Assembly: GCA_964437425.1 (NCBI GenBank)
Contig: CAYTGO010000066.1
Coordinates: forward strand, 1-15,958
DNA from: Scalindua sp964437425
Lineage (GTDB): Bacteria > Planctomycetota > Brocadiia > Brocadiales > Scalinduaceae
Length of the DNA stretch: 15,958 nucleotides
Reading direction: 5' to 3'
The translations under genes were made by a program, and so were the position numbers. Shown in pieces: positions 1 through 5,909 of this stretch. The notes under the pieces are model-generated. The model saw only the letters and a program-made list of their open reading frames with translations. It was not told the origin of the DNA and searched no databases. Position 1 is the first letter of the stretch. Each line of letters starts with the position of its first letter.

Positions 1-317
1 TCTTTGAATTCCAAAGCTATTCCCAACCTGTTACCTTGACTGGTAACATCCTTAATGTCATTTCTTACAATAGAACCCTGCCCCTTAAGCTTGACATTCC
101 TCTCTTCACATCCGGGCGTGTTAGTAACAGCGTTTATCTCAATCGGCATTGTAGTCCCGGGTGAGTATGCGCTCATATCATCTGTTACTATCTCAAAATA
201 TACCCCACTCGCACTGATGTTTGTAGTCGTACCTTCCTGACCCGGCACGGATATTTGTAATGAAAGATCCATCCTCTCAGTTATCCTGTGTTCAGAATCT
301 TTTTCTATTACCATCAT
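1..317 (-). CDS. PilZ-domain protein, module 1 (C-terminus cut by window edge)
   Basis: About 105 codons are visible before the window edge. The PilZ fold is a small beta-barrel c-di-GMP receptor. Both ligand motifs are present: RxxxR at residues 11-15 (RITER) and NxSxxG at residues 33-38 (NISASG). The late GNRLGIALEF strand typical of PilZ is also visible. Two ATG codons stand in tandem; the first (317) follows AGGAGATAG at good spacing and is preferred, but 314 is possible. The protein aligns along its whole visible length with the PilZ genes at 3937-4284 and 11771-12112. It is the last visible gene of module 1 and lies directly downstream of a truncated PilZ copy. There is no output domain in the visible part, so it probably acts by binding a partner (family inference). 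Confidence 0.85.
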   Translation of the reverse strand, partial: MMVIEKDSEHRITERMDLSLQISVPGQEGTTTNISASGVYFEIVTDDMSAYSPGTTMPIEINAVTNTPGCEERNVKLKGQGSIVRNDIKDVTSQGNRLGIALEFK

Positions 318-339
318 AACTATCTCCTTATCCTAAATA

Positions 340-513
340 TTATAAAATCTCCCTCTCAAGTAAGCCTGAATTATTTCGTGTTATTACTTCTAAACCAACT
401 CCGTTCTGACTAATTGTTATAGTCTTACCTTCCTGCCCAGGGACAGATATTTGTACTACAATACCCGACCTCCCACTGCCCATCTCATTAGAAATATCTT
501 CCTTGTGTATCAC
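340..513 (-). pseudogene. Truncated, degenerate PilZ copy
   Basis: A 57-codon frame starts at GTG (513) behind a G-rich ribosome site. Residues 21-30 (QISVPGQEGK) and the following strand match the neighbouring PilZ proteins. Both ligand motifs are damaged: RxxxR is replaced by GSGRSG, and NxSxxG reads TISQNG. After GLEVIT the frame leaves PilZ homology and runs through sequence like the leader upstream of the PilZ genes (CTTACTTGAGAGGGAGATTTTA compares with CTAACTTGAGAAGGAAAGTTTT upstream of the module 4 PilZ gene). This is the footprint of a deletion between two tandem PilZ copies that removed the second half of the first. It is probably not functional, though a short peptide could still be made. 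Confidence 0.65.
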
Positions 514-590
514 AATCTATCTCCCCCCCCCTGAAATCATTGATATATCTCTTCTATTTAATAATCATAAAGTACAAACTACTCGCCCTC

Positions 591-690
591 ACACAAAGGC
601 ACAAAAAGCACAAAGGATAAAAAACTATTATCTTCAGTTTTTTTAAATTTTTTTAGTTCTATTCTCTAAGTGTTTTTTGTGCCTTTGTGT
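591..690. repeat. Inverted-repeat (MITE-like) element, module 1
   Basis: The arms are 591-610 (ACACAAAGGCACAAAAAGCA) and 671-690, whose reverse complement matches at 19 of 20 positions. They flank an AT-rich interior of 60 nt. No coding capacity is seen. The element sits just after the MshEN-like gene (stop at 695). Related elements occur at the same relative place in module 4 (12181-12282) and, cut by the scaffold gap, in module 2 (4824 onward). If transcribed it would form a long hairpin. It could be a non-autonomous mobile element or a 3' processing/termination structure; the sequence does not decide. Confidence 0.7.
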
Positions 691-694
691 AATT

Positions 695-1168
695 TTATTT
701 TTCTAAAGCTGACTCATGAAAATACTGAAGATACAATTCCATCTCTTCTCGGCTGATTGCTCCGAATAGAACCAGTATTTCACCAATCTTGATATGTTTT
801 TCACTCTGCATTATCAAGAGAGTATCAACGTCCTCCTCTTTTAAGTAACCCATCTCAATTGCTATTTCACCAAAAAGGCCTCCATTTTCTCTTTGATAAT
901 CCAGTATATTACATAATTGCCGCGCGTTCAGATATTTCTCCTGTATGGCTAATACCCCCACAGTAATGTGTTCTACTCTCTGGTAGCGAAGCGCATTCTC
1001 CAGCTCATATTCATCTATCTTTTCTTCGTAAAGTAGAAATTCTCCGAATCCGATTCCGGTATGTTCTTCACTGTTCTCTTTACAAATCGATACCTGCTCT
1101 GCAAATGCATCAGTCATGCAATCACAGTCTCTGTATTCATTCCCTATTTCATACAATTTCACAGTCAC
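695..1168 (-). CDS. Four-repeat MshEN-like protein, module 1
   Basis: The protein has 157 residues and starts at GTG (1168) behind AAAGGGG. After a polar N-terminal tail of about 38 residues it contains four repeats with glycines at exactly 42, 71, 100 and 129, a period of 29. Each has the pattern hydrophobic-G-E-hydrophobic(3), then L/I, a polar turn, L-x3-L-x2-Q. This resembles the MshEN / T2SS-E N-terminal helical repeat, some members of which bind c-di-GMP. The canonical RLG start of that motif is FG, VG, FG or IG here, so ligand binding is uncertain. There is no ATPase domain, which is unusual for a fold normally attached to GspE/PilB. The C-terminus (ESALEK) is longer than in the module 2 paralogue and ends at the inverted-repeat element. 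Confidence 0.75.
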   Translation of the reverse strand: MTVKLYEIGNEYRDCDCMTDAFAEQVSICKENSEEHTGIGFGEFLLYEEKIDEYELENALRYQRVEHITVGVLAIQEKYLNARQLCNILDYQRENGGLFGEIAIEMGYLKEEDVDTLLIMQSEKHIKIGEILVLFGAISREEMELYLQYFHESALEK

Positions 1169-1223
1169 AATCAGCCCCTTTCATTACTATCAGCGTCAGT
1201 TATTGTTTGAGTAAAGTCTTCTA

Positions 1224-1324
1224 TCAATTGTTTTCGACAGGAACATTCTCAGGTAAAGCCGCATCTTCCCCGATATCTCCAGCCAATCTCTTCTCGATAC
1301 CCTCAAATCGCCTTGTTTTATAAT
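1224..1324 (-). pseudogene. 3' remnant of the 106-residue helical protein gene, module 1
   Basis: The minus strand encodes the last ~31 codons of the family seen at 5457-5777: KTRRFEGIEKRLAGDIGEDA and on to PENVPVENN and the same TGA. A 6-nt deletion relative to intact copies removes two residues. Upstream, the homology stops abruptly and the sequence passes straight into leader DNA (GTGAGTGTTTTGTCGAG), so the first two thirds of the gene, including its start, are gone. The intact genes in modules 2, 3 and 4 show what has been lost. Non-functional. Confidence 0.75.
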
Positions 1325-1376
1325 CTCGACAAAACACTCACCTTGTAATACACTTCCCCCTTACTGCTGAATATCT

Positions 1377-1413
1377 GAGACATCCACTTGCCAAACTGAC
1401 CCGTGGATGTCTC
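1377..1413 (-). promoter_or_regulatory. Conserved intercistronic stem-loop, module 1
   Basis: Read on the minus strand, GAGACATCCAC pairs with GTGGATGTCTC (11 bp) around a 15-nt loop that itself contains GUC/GGC able to pair. It lies 22 nt downstream of the stop of the 571-residue gene. Nearly the same structure is found at the same place in modules 2, 3 and 4. It is not followed by a T-run, so it is not a classical intrinsic terminator; an RNA-processing, stabilising or translational element fits better. Confidence 0.8.
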
Positions 1414-1435
1414 TATCTCTTGGGGAGGTTATCGA

Positions 1436-3151
1436 TTAAGCTAATGTGCTGATGTTACCTTCAACCCCAGCCTGCTTAGCTTCATTTTTTGTAGCTTCTT
1501 CTCTCGCTTCCTTAGCATCCTTAAAGCTGTCAAGTCCTTCGCCGACATTGTTGGACATATCAGACATGAAATCTACAGCGCTAAAATTACCACTGCCTTC
1601 TCCACTGTCTCCTACACGGTTAATCCCAAAAGCAGAGCCAGTATTTCCGCCCTTAAACAGACTGCTGAGCTTTTCAGCATGTATCTGGTCCATTCCCTCT
1701 TTGTGTGCATCAGAAGCGCCATTTCCATCTGAATCTTTATTCAGGTTTCTCAGGAATGAGTTACTCTTTGCCGAACCCATATCGTCAAGCATACCTTTCA
1801 AGCCATCGGCAAACTTGCCAATATCTTCGTTCTCATCTGCACCATCCTCTTCTTTGTCAAGGCCATTTACCATCCTGTCAATATCGTTGAACATGCCTAC
1901 GATCTCTTCAAACGCCTTTTCCGCTTTTCCAGGAAATTCATCCTTCTTTTCAAGGCCTTGAGCCGCATTTTCAGTCTTCTTTACAATATCATCCAGCATC
2001 TTCCTCAGCTCTTTTTCCAGTTTAGCCAATGCATCGTTTTTCTGTCCCTGCCCCGGAGGTGTTTTCTCTAGACCGCCTGTACCTTCATTCTTTGCCAATC
2101 CAGGAGGCAAAGCTCCTTCTTCCTTCTTTGCCAGTCCCGGAGCTACTTTCTTATCATCATCACCATCGTCATCATCGTTATCTTTTGCTTTGACCACTGC
2201 TTTTTCAGTTATTTCAGGCTTCTCTTTTATTGCAGGCTTTGCTGCCATCGCTGTTTTTTCTTCTTTTTCAGCCGCTGCCTTAGCCTCTTCACTCTTCTCC
2301 TTGTTTGCGGCAATCGCCTTTTCAGCAAGAGTCGGTTCGTCTTTCTTAACCGGTGCTTTTTCAAGCGGTGTTGGTGATGACTTAACAGTGTCAGTTTTAT
2401 CAAAAATAGACTTCTGAGGTTTTAGAGTTACCGGAGCATCTTCCTTCTTCGCACTCTCAAATATTGATTGGCGAGCCTGAGTTGGTCCGTTATTATTCCC
2501 GGCAGATCCCATCCTGTCGCTGTATGCACTCTTAAGTGCAGAAGCAATTCCTTGCACCTTTTTTATAGCAGTACCGTATAACTTACTCTTGAACTCATCA
2601 GCACTAATCTTTTTATCCTTATAATCAGAATATGCCTGTTTCAACTCCTTACCGAGTTTCTCATTCATATTCCTGTTTGCGGCTTTGATCACCTTGCTTA
2701 CATCTTTAGAACTCACGCCCATTTTGCTCAGGCCCTTGAATGCCATAGAGAGCTTTTCTGTCTTTGCTTTCAGCGTACTGGCATCATTTCTGCCACCTCT
2801 CTTAGCTCCAATGTTATGGTCTTTGTGATTGATTTTCTCAGTAGCAGAAGCCTTTTTGTTCGTTTTTTCTACTTTATGGCCATGTTTTGTGCCATGAGCC
2901 TTCTCTGCTTTGTTTGACCTACTTGTCTTCTCCGCCTTATCTGTCTTCTCCGCCCTATTTGCTCTTTTATTTTTTGATAGTTTTGTTGCTTTTTCACTAA
3001 TCTCAACTTTATCATTTTTCTTTGCATTCCCATCTGCTGCAGTTTTCTTATCGTTTGTTTGCTTAGCTTCTAAAGCTTGTTTAGATGCTTCAGCGACTTC
3101 CTTCATTGCTTGTGGTGATACTGTATTTTTTACTTTTCCTACTCCTGGCAT
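1436..3151 (-). CDS. Large Lys/Glu/Ala-rich repetitive protein, module 1 (571 aa)
   Basis: I do not recognise the family by name; paralogues lie at 5910-7979, 9326-10687 and 12932-13987. Start ATG (3151) follows GGGGGA. Regions: divergent N-terminus; a DKVEISEKA motif at ~48-55; a basic AEK-rich stretch (60-120); a conserved helical domain (~130-210); two SIF motifs (RQSIF ~228, QKSIF ~247); a conserved EPTLAEKA...NKEKSEEAK segment (~272-295); an Asp run (~324-333); PPGLAK-type repeats (338-365); a predicted helical pair (~377-432); and a conserved C-terminal domain (~445-571) with SAFGI, FMSDMSNN and DAKEARE. There is no signal peptide or membrane segment. The VEIS motif recalls the N-terminal part of the FlgM anti-sigma factor (DKIEISSQAKEM in Bacillus), but nothing else supports FlgM. 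A scaffold, filament or matrix role is only inference. Confidence 0.85.
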   Translation of the reverse strand: MPGVGKVKNTVSPQAMKEVAEASKQALEAKQTNDKKTAADGNAKKNDKVEISEKATKLSKNKRANRAEKTDKAEKTSRSNKAEKAHGTKHGHKVEKTNKKASATEKINHKDHNIGAKRGGRNDASTLKAKTEKLSMAFKGLSKMGVSSKDVSKVIKAANRNMNEKLGKELKQAYSDYKDKKISADEFKSKLYGTAIKKVQGIASALKSAYSDRMGSAGNNNGPTQARQSIFESAKKEDAPVTLKPQKSIFDKTDTVKSSPTPLEKAPVKKDEPTLAEKAIAANKEKSEEAKAAAEKEEKTAMAAKPAIKEKPEITEKAVVKAKDNDDDDGDDDKKVAPGLAKKEEGALPPGLAKNEGTGGLEKTPPGQGQKNDALAKLEKELRKMLDDIVKKTENAAQGLEKKDEFPGKAEKAFEEIVGMFNDIDRMVNGLDKEEDGADENEDIGKFADGLKGMLDDMGSAKSNSFLRNLNKDSDGNGASDAHKEGMDQIHAEKLSSLFKGGNTGSAFGINRVGDSGEGSGNFSAVDFMSDMSNNVGEGLDSFKDAKEAREEATKNEAKQAGVEGNISTLA

Positions 3152-3220
3152 TTTAATTCCCCCATACTAAAAATATTTATAAGACTAAAAACGTGTTATA
3201 TTTTGTTATCCTTACTATAA

Positions 3221-3481
3221 TCAATTCAAACGGTGAGCAAAGCTCATTGGATTATCAACAACAACGAAACCATTATCAAAACTCAGATTTTCTTCTGTTT
3301 TACAAACTCCGGCAACAGATACGCTTCCGGCTGAAGCAGAGTTCTCTAACCTGATAAGATCTCTCAGTATTACATTATTCACTTCAGCGTCTTCTTCAAC
3401 TCTAATTGATGGCATCGCTTCTAATGCTTCTTCTACTTTAGAAAGAAATCTTTCTCTTTTGCCGGTTGATTTAATGTCCAT
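3221..3481 (-). CDS. Conserved 86-residue protein, module 1
   Basis: No known family is recognised. A longer open frame extends to 3628, but ATG 3481 is chosen because it follows AAAGGAGG with good spacing and because the upstream extension crosses the putative sigma-54 promoter. The paralogue at 8036-8278 aligns from this point (KRERFLSKVEEALEAMPSI compares with KRERFLSDVGRVLKQMPAI). The conserved core is NVILRDLIRLENSASAGSVS (about 36-56) and the conserved end is VVDNPMSFAHRLN. It is soluble, acidic and without cysteine clusters or membrane segments. It is the first gene of the module, 69 nt ahead of the large protein gene, and is missing from modules 3 and 4, so it is not obligatory for the module. 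Confidence 0.75.
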   Translation of the reverse strand: MDIKSTGKRERFLSKVEEALEAMPSIRVEEDAEVNNVILRDLIRLENSASAGSVSVAGVCKTEENLSFDNGFVVVDNPMSFAHRLN

Positions 3482-3551
3482 TGTTATTTCCCCCTCCTTT
3501 CCAACTGTTTGAGTAATTTGTTTTTTGTAATCTTTCACATCTATCACTATC

Positions 3552-3569
3552 TCAAACAGTGTGCCAAAG
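3552..3569 (-). promoter_or_regulatory. Sigma-54-like promoter, module 1
   Basis: The minus strand reads CTTTGGCACACTGTTTGA. TGGCAC matches the -24 box exactly and TTTG(A) falls where TTGC is expected at -12; the C of the -12 GC pair is A. The same 18-nt block occurs upstream of all four modules. It is about 71 nt upstream of ATG 3481. Confidence 0.6.
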
Positions 3570-3693
3570 GTGCTCATGCGGTATATACCACAGGCCAACT
3601 GACAAGCTAACATTTTGGTATACAACAACTTAAAATGTTTACAAACTGTAATAATGGAGTGATTATTGAGGAAGTTTCAAGTTTACAAAGTGA

Positions 3694-3809
3694 GTGGTTT
3701 TCCCCCAGAAAAAACGGTTATTTATGTGGAAAATTTGTTGGATCTACTTTAATTACTGCAGGTTATGTTTGGCTTGGTATAATAACTCACTTCAGGGGTA
3801 ATTCACCCC
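3694..3809. promoter_or_regulatory. Paired G-tract/C-tract inverted repeats upstream of the module 1 promoter
   Basis: The distal site 3795-3809 is GGGG-TAATTCA-CCCC. A weaker proximal site, 3694-3706, is GTGG-TTTT-CCCCC, embedded in a block (TTTACAAAGTGAG...CCCCCAG) that is conserved in modules 2 and 4. They lie about 125 and 230 nt upstream of the sigma-54-like element, where enhancer-binding-protein sites usually sit. Between them is a 35-nt block (TTTAATTACTGCAGGTTA) shared with module 2. Assignment as activator sites is inference. Confidence 0.4.
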
Positions 3810-3882
3810 GCCTCCGGGGAAAGTGCTAGATTGATTGGTTTGATTCGCTTATCTCTTCCTATAGAATACATGACTCGTATAG

Positions 3883-3917
3883 GTTCTGCAACTCGCGTAG
3901 ATTGGGTCTAGCAGAAC
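3883..3917. repeat. Short hairpin after the module 2 PilZ gene
   Basis: GTTCTGC (3883-3889) and GCAGAAC (3911-3917) form a 7-bp inverted repeat with a 21-nt loop, 20 nt downstream of the PilZ stop. There is no T-run on the minus strand. It may mark the end of the module 2 transcript, but support is thin. Confidence 0.3.
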
Positions 3918-3936
3918 GAAACTCCACGGTTCGATA

Positions 3937-4284
3937 CTAGGGTTCATCCATTAATATCTCAAGTTTTTCTTTGAACTCCAAGGCGACTCCTAATCTGTTA
4001 CCGTCACTGGTGACGTCCTTTATCTCGTTCCTGACAATAGTACCTTGACCATGAAGCTTGACATTTCTATCATCACAACCTGGCGTACTAGTAACCGCAT
4101 CTATCTTAACCGGCATTGTAGTACCGGGCGAAAATGTCTTCATATCACTGGTTACTATCTCAAAGTATACACCGCTCGCACTAATGTTTATTGTCTTACC
4201 TTCCTGACCAGGTACAGATATTTGTAATGCAAGATCCATCCTCTCAGTTATCCTGTGTTCGGCATCCTTCTCTTCGTCTGTCAA
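3937..4284 (-). CDS. PilZ-domain protein, module 2
   Basis: The protein has 115 residues and is a stand-alone PilZ c-di-GMP receptor. RxxxR is RITER (11-15) and NxSxxG is NISASG (33-38), both complete, followed by the terminal GNRLGVALEF strand. The start is TTG (4284) with a strong AAGGAGG site; no in-frame ATG occurs before residue 16, and starting there would remove the RxxxR arginines. It lies 36 nt after the shortened MshEN-like gene, consistent with co-transcription. Family proteins such as YcgR act through protein contacts, but this one has no second domain. Confidence 0.9.
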   Translation of the reverse strand: MTDEEKDAEHRITERMDLALQISVPGQEGKTINISASGVYFEIVTSDMKTFSPGTTMPVKIDAVTSTPGCDDRNVKLHGQGTIVRNEIKDVTSDGNRLGVALEFKEKLEILMDEP

Positions 4285-4320
4285 AACTACCTCCTTATCT
4301 ATAAGGCTGTAATATCTTTC

Positions 4321-4716
4321 TCACACCGATGCATGAAAGACCTGAAGATGAGATTCCATAGCGACTCTGCTGACGGCACCGAGCATTACCAGTATCTCAC
4401 CTATCCTGATATTTTTATCCGCCTGCATCGCCAGGAGCGTGTCAACACGATTCTCACATAAGAGCCCTAACTCAATTGCTATTTCACCAAAGAGGCCTCC
4501 TCTTTCCCTCTGGTGGCTCTTAATATCGCACAATTGCCTTTCACTCAGATACTTCTCACGTACTGCTAAACCCCCTATAGCAACGTGTTCTATCCTCTGA
4601 AAACGAAGCGCACGTTCAAGGTCGTATTCGCCTATCTCTCCTTCATAAAGTAAAAATCCTCCGAATCCGAATTCGATAACTTTTTCAATTTTTGTTTCAC
4701 ATAATACGACGGTCAT
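4321..4716 (-). CDS. Shortened four-repeat MshEN-like protein, module 2 second copy
   Basis: The protein has 131 residues, starting at ATG 4716 behind GGAGG. Repeat glycines are at 19, 48, 77 and 106, again a period of 29. Compared with its 152- and 157-residue paralogues it lacks about 23 residues of the N-terminal tail (MTVVLCETKIEKV joins directly to IEFGFGGFLL), and the first repeat has GG in place of GE. The repeats are otherwise intact. It lies between an inverted-repeat element broken by the scaffold gap and the PilZ gene, and is a second copy of the gene at 4943-5401. Confidence 0.75.
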   Translation of the reverse strand: MTVVLCETKIEKVIEFGFGGFLLYEGEIGEYDLERALRFQRIEHVAIGGLAVREKYLSERQLCDIKSHQRERGGLFGEIAIELGLLCENRVDTLLAMQADKNIRIGEILVMLGAVSRVAMESHLQVFHASV

Positions 4717-4823
4717 AATCTGCCAACCTCCATATATTGTTATAAGATTCAGTTGTAGTTTTCATGAATTTTTCTATCTGCTCTCCTTATCCTCAATATC
4801 GTACATTCCTACTCTCATCTTTA

Positions 4824-4941
4824 CTCATCACACAAAGACGCNNNNNNNNNNNNNNNNNNNNNNNNNNNNNNNNNNNNNNNNNNNNNNNNNNNNNNNNNNN
4901 NNNNNNNNNNNNNNNNNNNNNNNNNNNNNNNNNNNNNNNNN
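4824..4941. other. Scaffold gap inside an inverted-repeat element
   Basis: Exactly 100 Ns (4842-4941) indicate a gap of unknown true length. The bases just before it (TTACTCATCACACAAAGACGC) match the left end of the module 4 element at 12177 almost perfectly. On the other side the sequence begins 2 nt from the stop of the upstream gene. The gap therefore probably hides the rest of the element, and assembly failed on the repeat. Confidence 0.7.
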
Positions 4942-4942
4942 C

Positions 4943-5401
4943 CTACGCATGAAACGTCTGAAGACGCAATTCCATATCTTCTCTGCTGATAGCTCCGAAC
5001 AGAACCAGCACCTCACCAATTCTTATATGTTTTTCATCCTGCATATTCAGAAGAGCATCAACATCTTCCTCATTTAAGTAACCCAACTCAATTGCTATTT
5101 CACCAAATAGTCCTCTTCTTTCTCTCTGATGATCCAGTATCTCACATAATTGCTGCTCATTCAGATGCTTCTCCTGTACTGCTAATACTCCCAGGGCAAC
5201 GTGCTCCTCTTTCTGGTAGCAAAGCGCTATTTCCAGCTCATACGCCTCTATTTTCCCCTCATAAAGCAAGAATTCTCCGAACCCTATTCCGGTATCCTTA
5301 CCACCATAATCTTTACAAATTGATATCTGCCCTGCAAATATATCAGTCGTGTAATCCATATCTCTTAATTCATTCTCTGTTTCACATAATGCGACAGTCA
5401 T
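4943..5401 (-). CDS. Four-repeat MshEN-like protein, module 2 first copy
   Basis: The protein has 152 residues with ATG at 5401 behind AAAGGAG. A polar N-terminal tail (1-38) precedes four 29-residue repeats with glycines at 42, 71, 100 and 129 and repeat-end Gln at 63, 92 and 121. Repeat 3 (LFGEIAIELGYLNEEDVDAL) and repeat 4 (RIGEVLVLFGAISREDMEL) are the closest to the MshEN consensus; repeat 4 keeps the Arg before the hydrophobic-G. The family is normally the N-terminal domain of T2SS/type IV pilus ATPases; here it stands alone. It starts 55 nt after the 106-residue protein gene, probably in the same operon. The stop abuts the scaffold gap. Confidence 0.78.
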   Translation of the reverse strand: MTVALCETENELRDMDYTTDIFAGQISICKDYGGKDTGIGFGEFLLYEGKIEAYELEIALCYQKEEHVALGVLAVQEKHLNEQQLCEILDHQRERRGLFGEIAIELGYLNEEDVDALLNMQDEKHIRIGEVLVLFGAISREDMELRLQTFHA

Positions 5402-5456
5402 AATCTGCTCCTTTCTTTACTATCAACTTCAGTTATTGTTTGAGTAAAGTTTTCTA

Positions 5457-5777
5457 TCAATTATTTTGAACAAGAACGTTCTCAGGCAAAGCCGCATCTT
5501 CCTCTATATCTCCAGCCAATCTCTTCACAATACTCTCAAACCGCCTGGACCTTGTCTTATAGAGCTCGGCAAGCATCTTGAAATCTTTGGCCCTTGCTGA
5601 GAGTATTTCTCTATAGTCATCACCGGTTGTACCCATCATAAGGCAGGATTGCGCCATAGCTTCGGCAACTACCAGAAGATCATGACTACATATGGCAATC
5701 TCGTCTGCCGCTTCAGAGAACAACTGTACAGATAATCCGTTTTCACTGCCCATTGAAATTGTGTTTCTAACAACCAT
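5457..5777 (-). CDS. 106-residue conserved helical protein, module 2
   Basis: No family is recognised. The ATG (5777) is preceded by AGAAGAGAG. After a polar start (MVVRNTISM) the conserved core begins at FSEAADEIA and appears as two or three amphipathic helices: about 20-47 (ending AQSCLMMG), then 52-90 (YREILSARAKDFKMLAELYK and RRFESIVKRLAGDI). The tail is acidic and variable. There is no membrane segment or signal peptide. Paralogues lie at 8842-9162 and 12447-12794, and a remnant at 1224-1324. It always follows the large repetitive protein gene across the conserved stem-loop. A small chaperone or adaptor for the large protein is one possibility from context only. Confidence 0.8.
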   Translation of the reverse strand: MVVRNTISMGSENGLSVQLFSEAADEIAICSHDLLVVAEAMAQSCLMMGTTGDDYREILSARAKDFKMLAELYKTRSRRFESIVKRLAGDIEEDAALPENVLVQNN

Positions 5778-5852
5778 GATCTCTCTTCTATTTTTATAGT
5801 ATCCTTAGAACTCTCACCAGGTAATCTGCTCTCCACTTACTGCTAAATATTT

Positions 5853-5889
5853 GAGACATCCACGTGTCCGATTGACCCGTGGATGTCTC
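5853..5889 (-). promoter_or_regulatory. Conserved intercistronic stem-loop, module 2
   Basis: On the minus strand GAGACATCCACG pairs with CGTGGATGTCTC, a perfect 12-bp stem with a 13-nt loop containing an inner GUC/GAC pairing. It lies 20 nt after the stop of the 689-residue gene. A mini-hairpin immediately 5' of it (TATCC-TCCCAA-GGATA, 5890-5905) presents the anti-Shine-Dalgarno-like CCTCCC near its loop. No T-run follows. Confidence 0.82.
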
Positions 5890-5909
5890 TATCCTTGGGA
5901 GGATATGGT

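Noticed and set aside
591..690. CRISPR array or tRNA in repeat-bearing spacers
   Set aside because: The repeats are single inverted pairs, not regularly spaced direct repeats, and no cloverleaf is visible.
1436..3151. Identification of the large protein as FlgM
   Set aside because: Only the short VEIS..A motif is shared; FlgM is about 100 residues and the rest of these proteins is unlike it.
3482..3628. N-terminal extension of the 86-residue protein (and 8279-8470 for its paralogue)
   Set aside because: The extension crosses the conserved sigma-54-like promoter, whereas the internal ATG/GTG starts have strong ribosome sites and mark where protein alignment begins.
4764..5019. Open frames running through the N block
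   Set aside because: They depend on 100 unknown bases and have no homology; the gap length is arbitrary.
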